Of a DNA stretch of 64,000 bases, positions 63,328 to 64,000 are shown piece by piece. Each line of letters opens with the position of its first letter. Position 1 is the first letter of the stretch. Source of the DNA: Sphingomonas sp. Y57 (GTDB lineage: Bacteria > Pseudomonadota > Alphaproteobacteria > Sphingomonadales > Sphingomonadaceae). The notes beneath the pieces were generated by a model. It did not search any database and was not told the origin of the DNA. It was given only the letters and a program-made list of their open reading frames with translations. The DNA lies in the NCBI RefSeq assembly GCF_001015195.1, contig NZ_LDES01000055.1, forward strand, positions 1 to 64,000, written 5' to 3'. A program made the translations under genes and the position numbers.

Positions 63328-63833
63328 GCGCCTTGGCGTCCCCGCTCGCCCTGTTCCTCGCGGTGGTCCTGCTCACGGCGGCGGCGCACAAGCTCGCCGC
63401 GCGTGACCGGCTGGCTGCTGCCACCGCCCGGCTGACCGGCGTTACCCCTGCGCTCGGCCAGCCGCTCAGCCTGACCGCCGCCGCGGTCGAGGCTGGCGCC
63501 GGGCTCGCGCTGGCCGTCCCGGCCGCGCGCCCGGCGGGGGCGATTCTCGCTGCGCTGCTGTGGACCATATATGCGGTGCTGCTGTGGCGCGCGCACCGCG
63601 CCGGCCGCGCCTTCGATTGCGGGTGCAGCTTCGGGGCACAACCGAAGATCATCACCCTGTATCCGGCGCGGCGTGCCATCGTGTTGGCCTTGCTGGCTGT
63701 CGTCGCGGCGCTGCTGCCGGCTGCCATGCCCGGTGCGCTCGACCTGTTCGCGGCGCTCGCCTTCTTCGCCCTCTATCTGGCCGCCGGCGAACTCGCCGCG
63801 GTTTCCTCCACTGGCAGGAGCCTTGCTCGATGA
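63324..63833 (+). CDS. mauE: MauE-type membrane maturation protein
   Basis: 169 residues from GTG 63324, four hydrophobic segments (LALFLAVVLLTAAAHKL, AGLALAVPAARPAGAILAALLWTIYAVLLW, AIVLALLAVVAALL, LDLFAALAFFALYLAAG). The cysteine pair in FDCGCSFG is conserved in MauE, which with MauD helps form the six disulfides of the light subunit. Coupled to mauB (GTGA) and mauD (ATGA). Confidence 0.88.
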   Translation: MSALASPLALFLAVVLLTAAAHKLAARDRLAAATARLTGVTPALGQPLSLTAAAVEAGAGLALAVPAARPAGAILAALLWTIYAVLLWRAHRAGRAFDCGCSFGAQPKIITLYPARRAIVLALLAVVAALLPAAMPGALDLFAALAFFALYLAAGELAAVSSTGRSLAR

Positions 63834-64000
63834 CCGGTTTCGCACTCGCATCTCAGATCATGTTGTGGATCGCGGTCGGCGTCCTTGGCGTGCTGGTCAT
63901 GGCTCTCGCGCGTCAGGTCGGCGTGCTGCACGAACGCATTGCCCCGGCCGGCGCGCTGACGCTCCACCAGAAGGTGTCGGTCGGTGACAAGGGGCCGGAG
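63830..64000 (+). CDS. mauD: MauD thiol-disulfide protein, N-terminal part (runs off window)
   Basis: 57 codons visible: TGFALASQIMLWIAVGVLGV is a membrane anchor, then ARQVGVLHERIAPAGALTL, an opening typical of MauD, a thioredoxin-fold protein for light-subunit disulfide formation. CxxC lies beyond the window. Overlaps mauE by ATGA, giving the order mauB-E-D; mauA should be next. Confidence 0.85.
   Translation, partial: MTGFALASQIMLWIAVGVLGVLVMALARQVGVLHERIAPAGALTLHQKVSVGDKGPE

Noticed and set aside
1-64000. CRISPR arrays, rRNA genes, plasmid origins, riboswitches
   Set aside because: I saw no regularly spaced repeats, rRNA-like sequence, iteron clusters or recognised riboswitch cores while reading the window.

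Overview
The window reads as a chromosomal segment of a sphingomonad (Alphaproteobacteria, Sphingomonadales; a Sphingomonas or Rhizorhabdus-like genome). I base this on high GC content, genes packed with ATGA stop/start overlaps, three TonB-dependent receptors of the type abundant in that group, an RcnB-like small protein, an HWE-family kinase, and separate catabolic loci. This is inference from gene content, not from a marker gene. No rRNA, CRISPR array, plasmid origin or intact insertion sequence was seen. There is one tRNA (Asn).

Layout. 1-730: tail of tspO, then ubiK. 646-5000: a small accessory block with a large serine recombinase, a DUF2513 protein, two tiny proteins, a HIRAN protein and a DUF763 protein carrying a helix-hairpin-helix. 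5.1-13.7 kb: an RcnB-like protein with a strong terminator, an OmpR/EnvZ-type pair, and a three-gene signalling operon (three-receiver hybrid kinase, CheR, REC-PAS-HWE kinase-REC). 13.97-14.6 kb: IS3 transposase remnant beside tRNA-Asn. 14.7-18.0 kb: moaA-nadK and a minimal arsenic operon arsR-arsC-aqpS.

18.1-31.9 kb is an envelope-glycan region. One minus-strand run goes from an ECF sigma factor, FecR and TonB receptor through a DUF2334 deacetylase, a flippase-like membrane protein, a DUF2141 protein and two glycosyltransferases. Next to it lie a third glycosyltransferase, a GINT1-like protein, a CDP-glycerol-transferase-like protein and an EEP phosphodiesterase. The last three suggest phospholipid or sphingolipid head-group chemistry.

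31.9-41.1 kb is metabolic: a DauA-like D-amino-acid dehydrogenase, a 2-hydroxyacid dehydrogenase preceded by a 59-codon in-frame SDR remnant, the pcaIJF lower beta-ketoadipate operon with divergent IclR regulator and a recognisable operator, cstA-ybdD, and a REC-HPt orphan.

41.2-64 kb looks like a nitrogen/amine catabolic region: a single-chain 5-oxoprolinase/hydantoinase, an AraC regulator, two TonB receptors, a class II HDAC-type amidohydrolase, then a divergent unit (SDR against MFS, APC permease, AGXT2L-type phospho-lyase, APH-type kinase, TetR). It continues with an iron-sulfur L-serine dehydratase and a TetR-controlled mauB-mauE-mauD cluster for a quinoprotein amine dehydrogenase, which runs off the right edge. 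The kinase plus phospho-lyase pair predicts phosphorylation of an amino alcohol followed by elimination of phosphate and ammonia. Inverted repeats in the divergent promoters fit local regulation of each unit.
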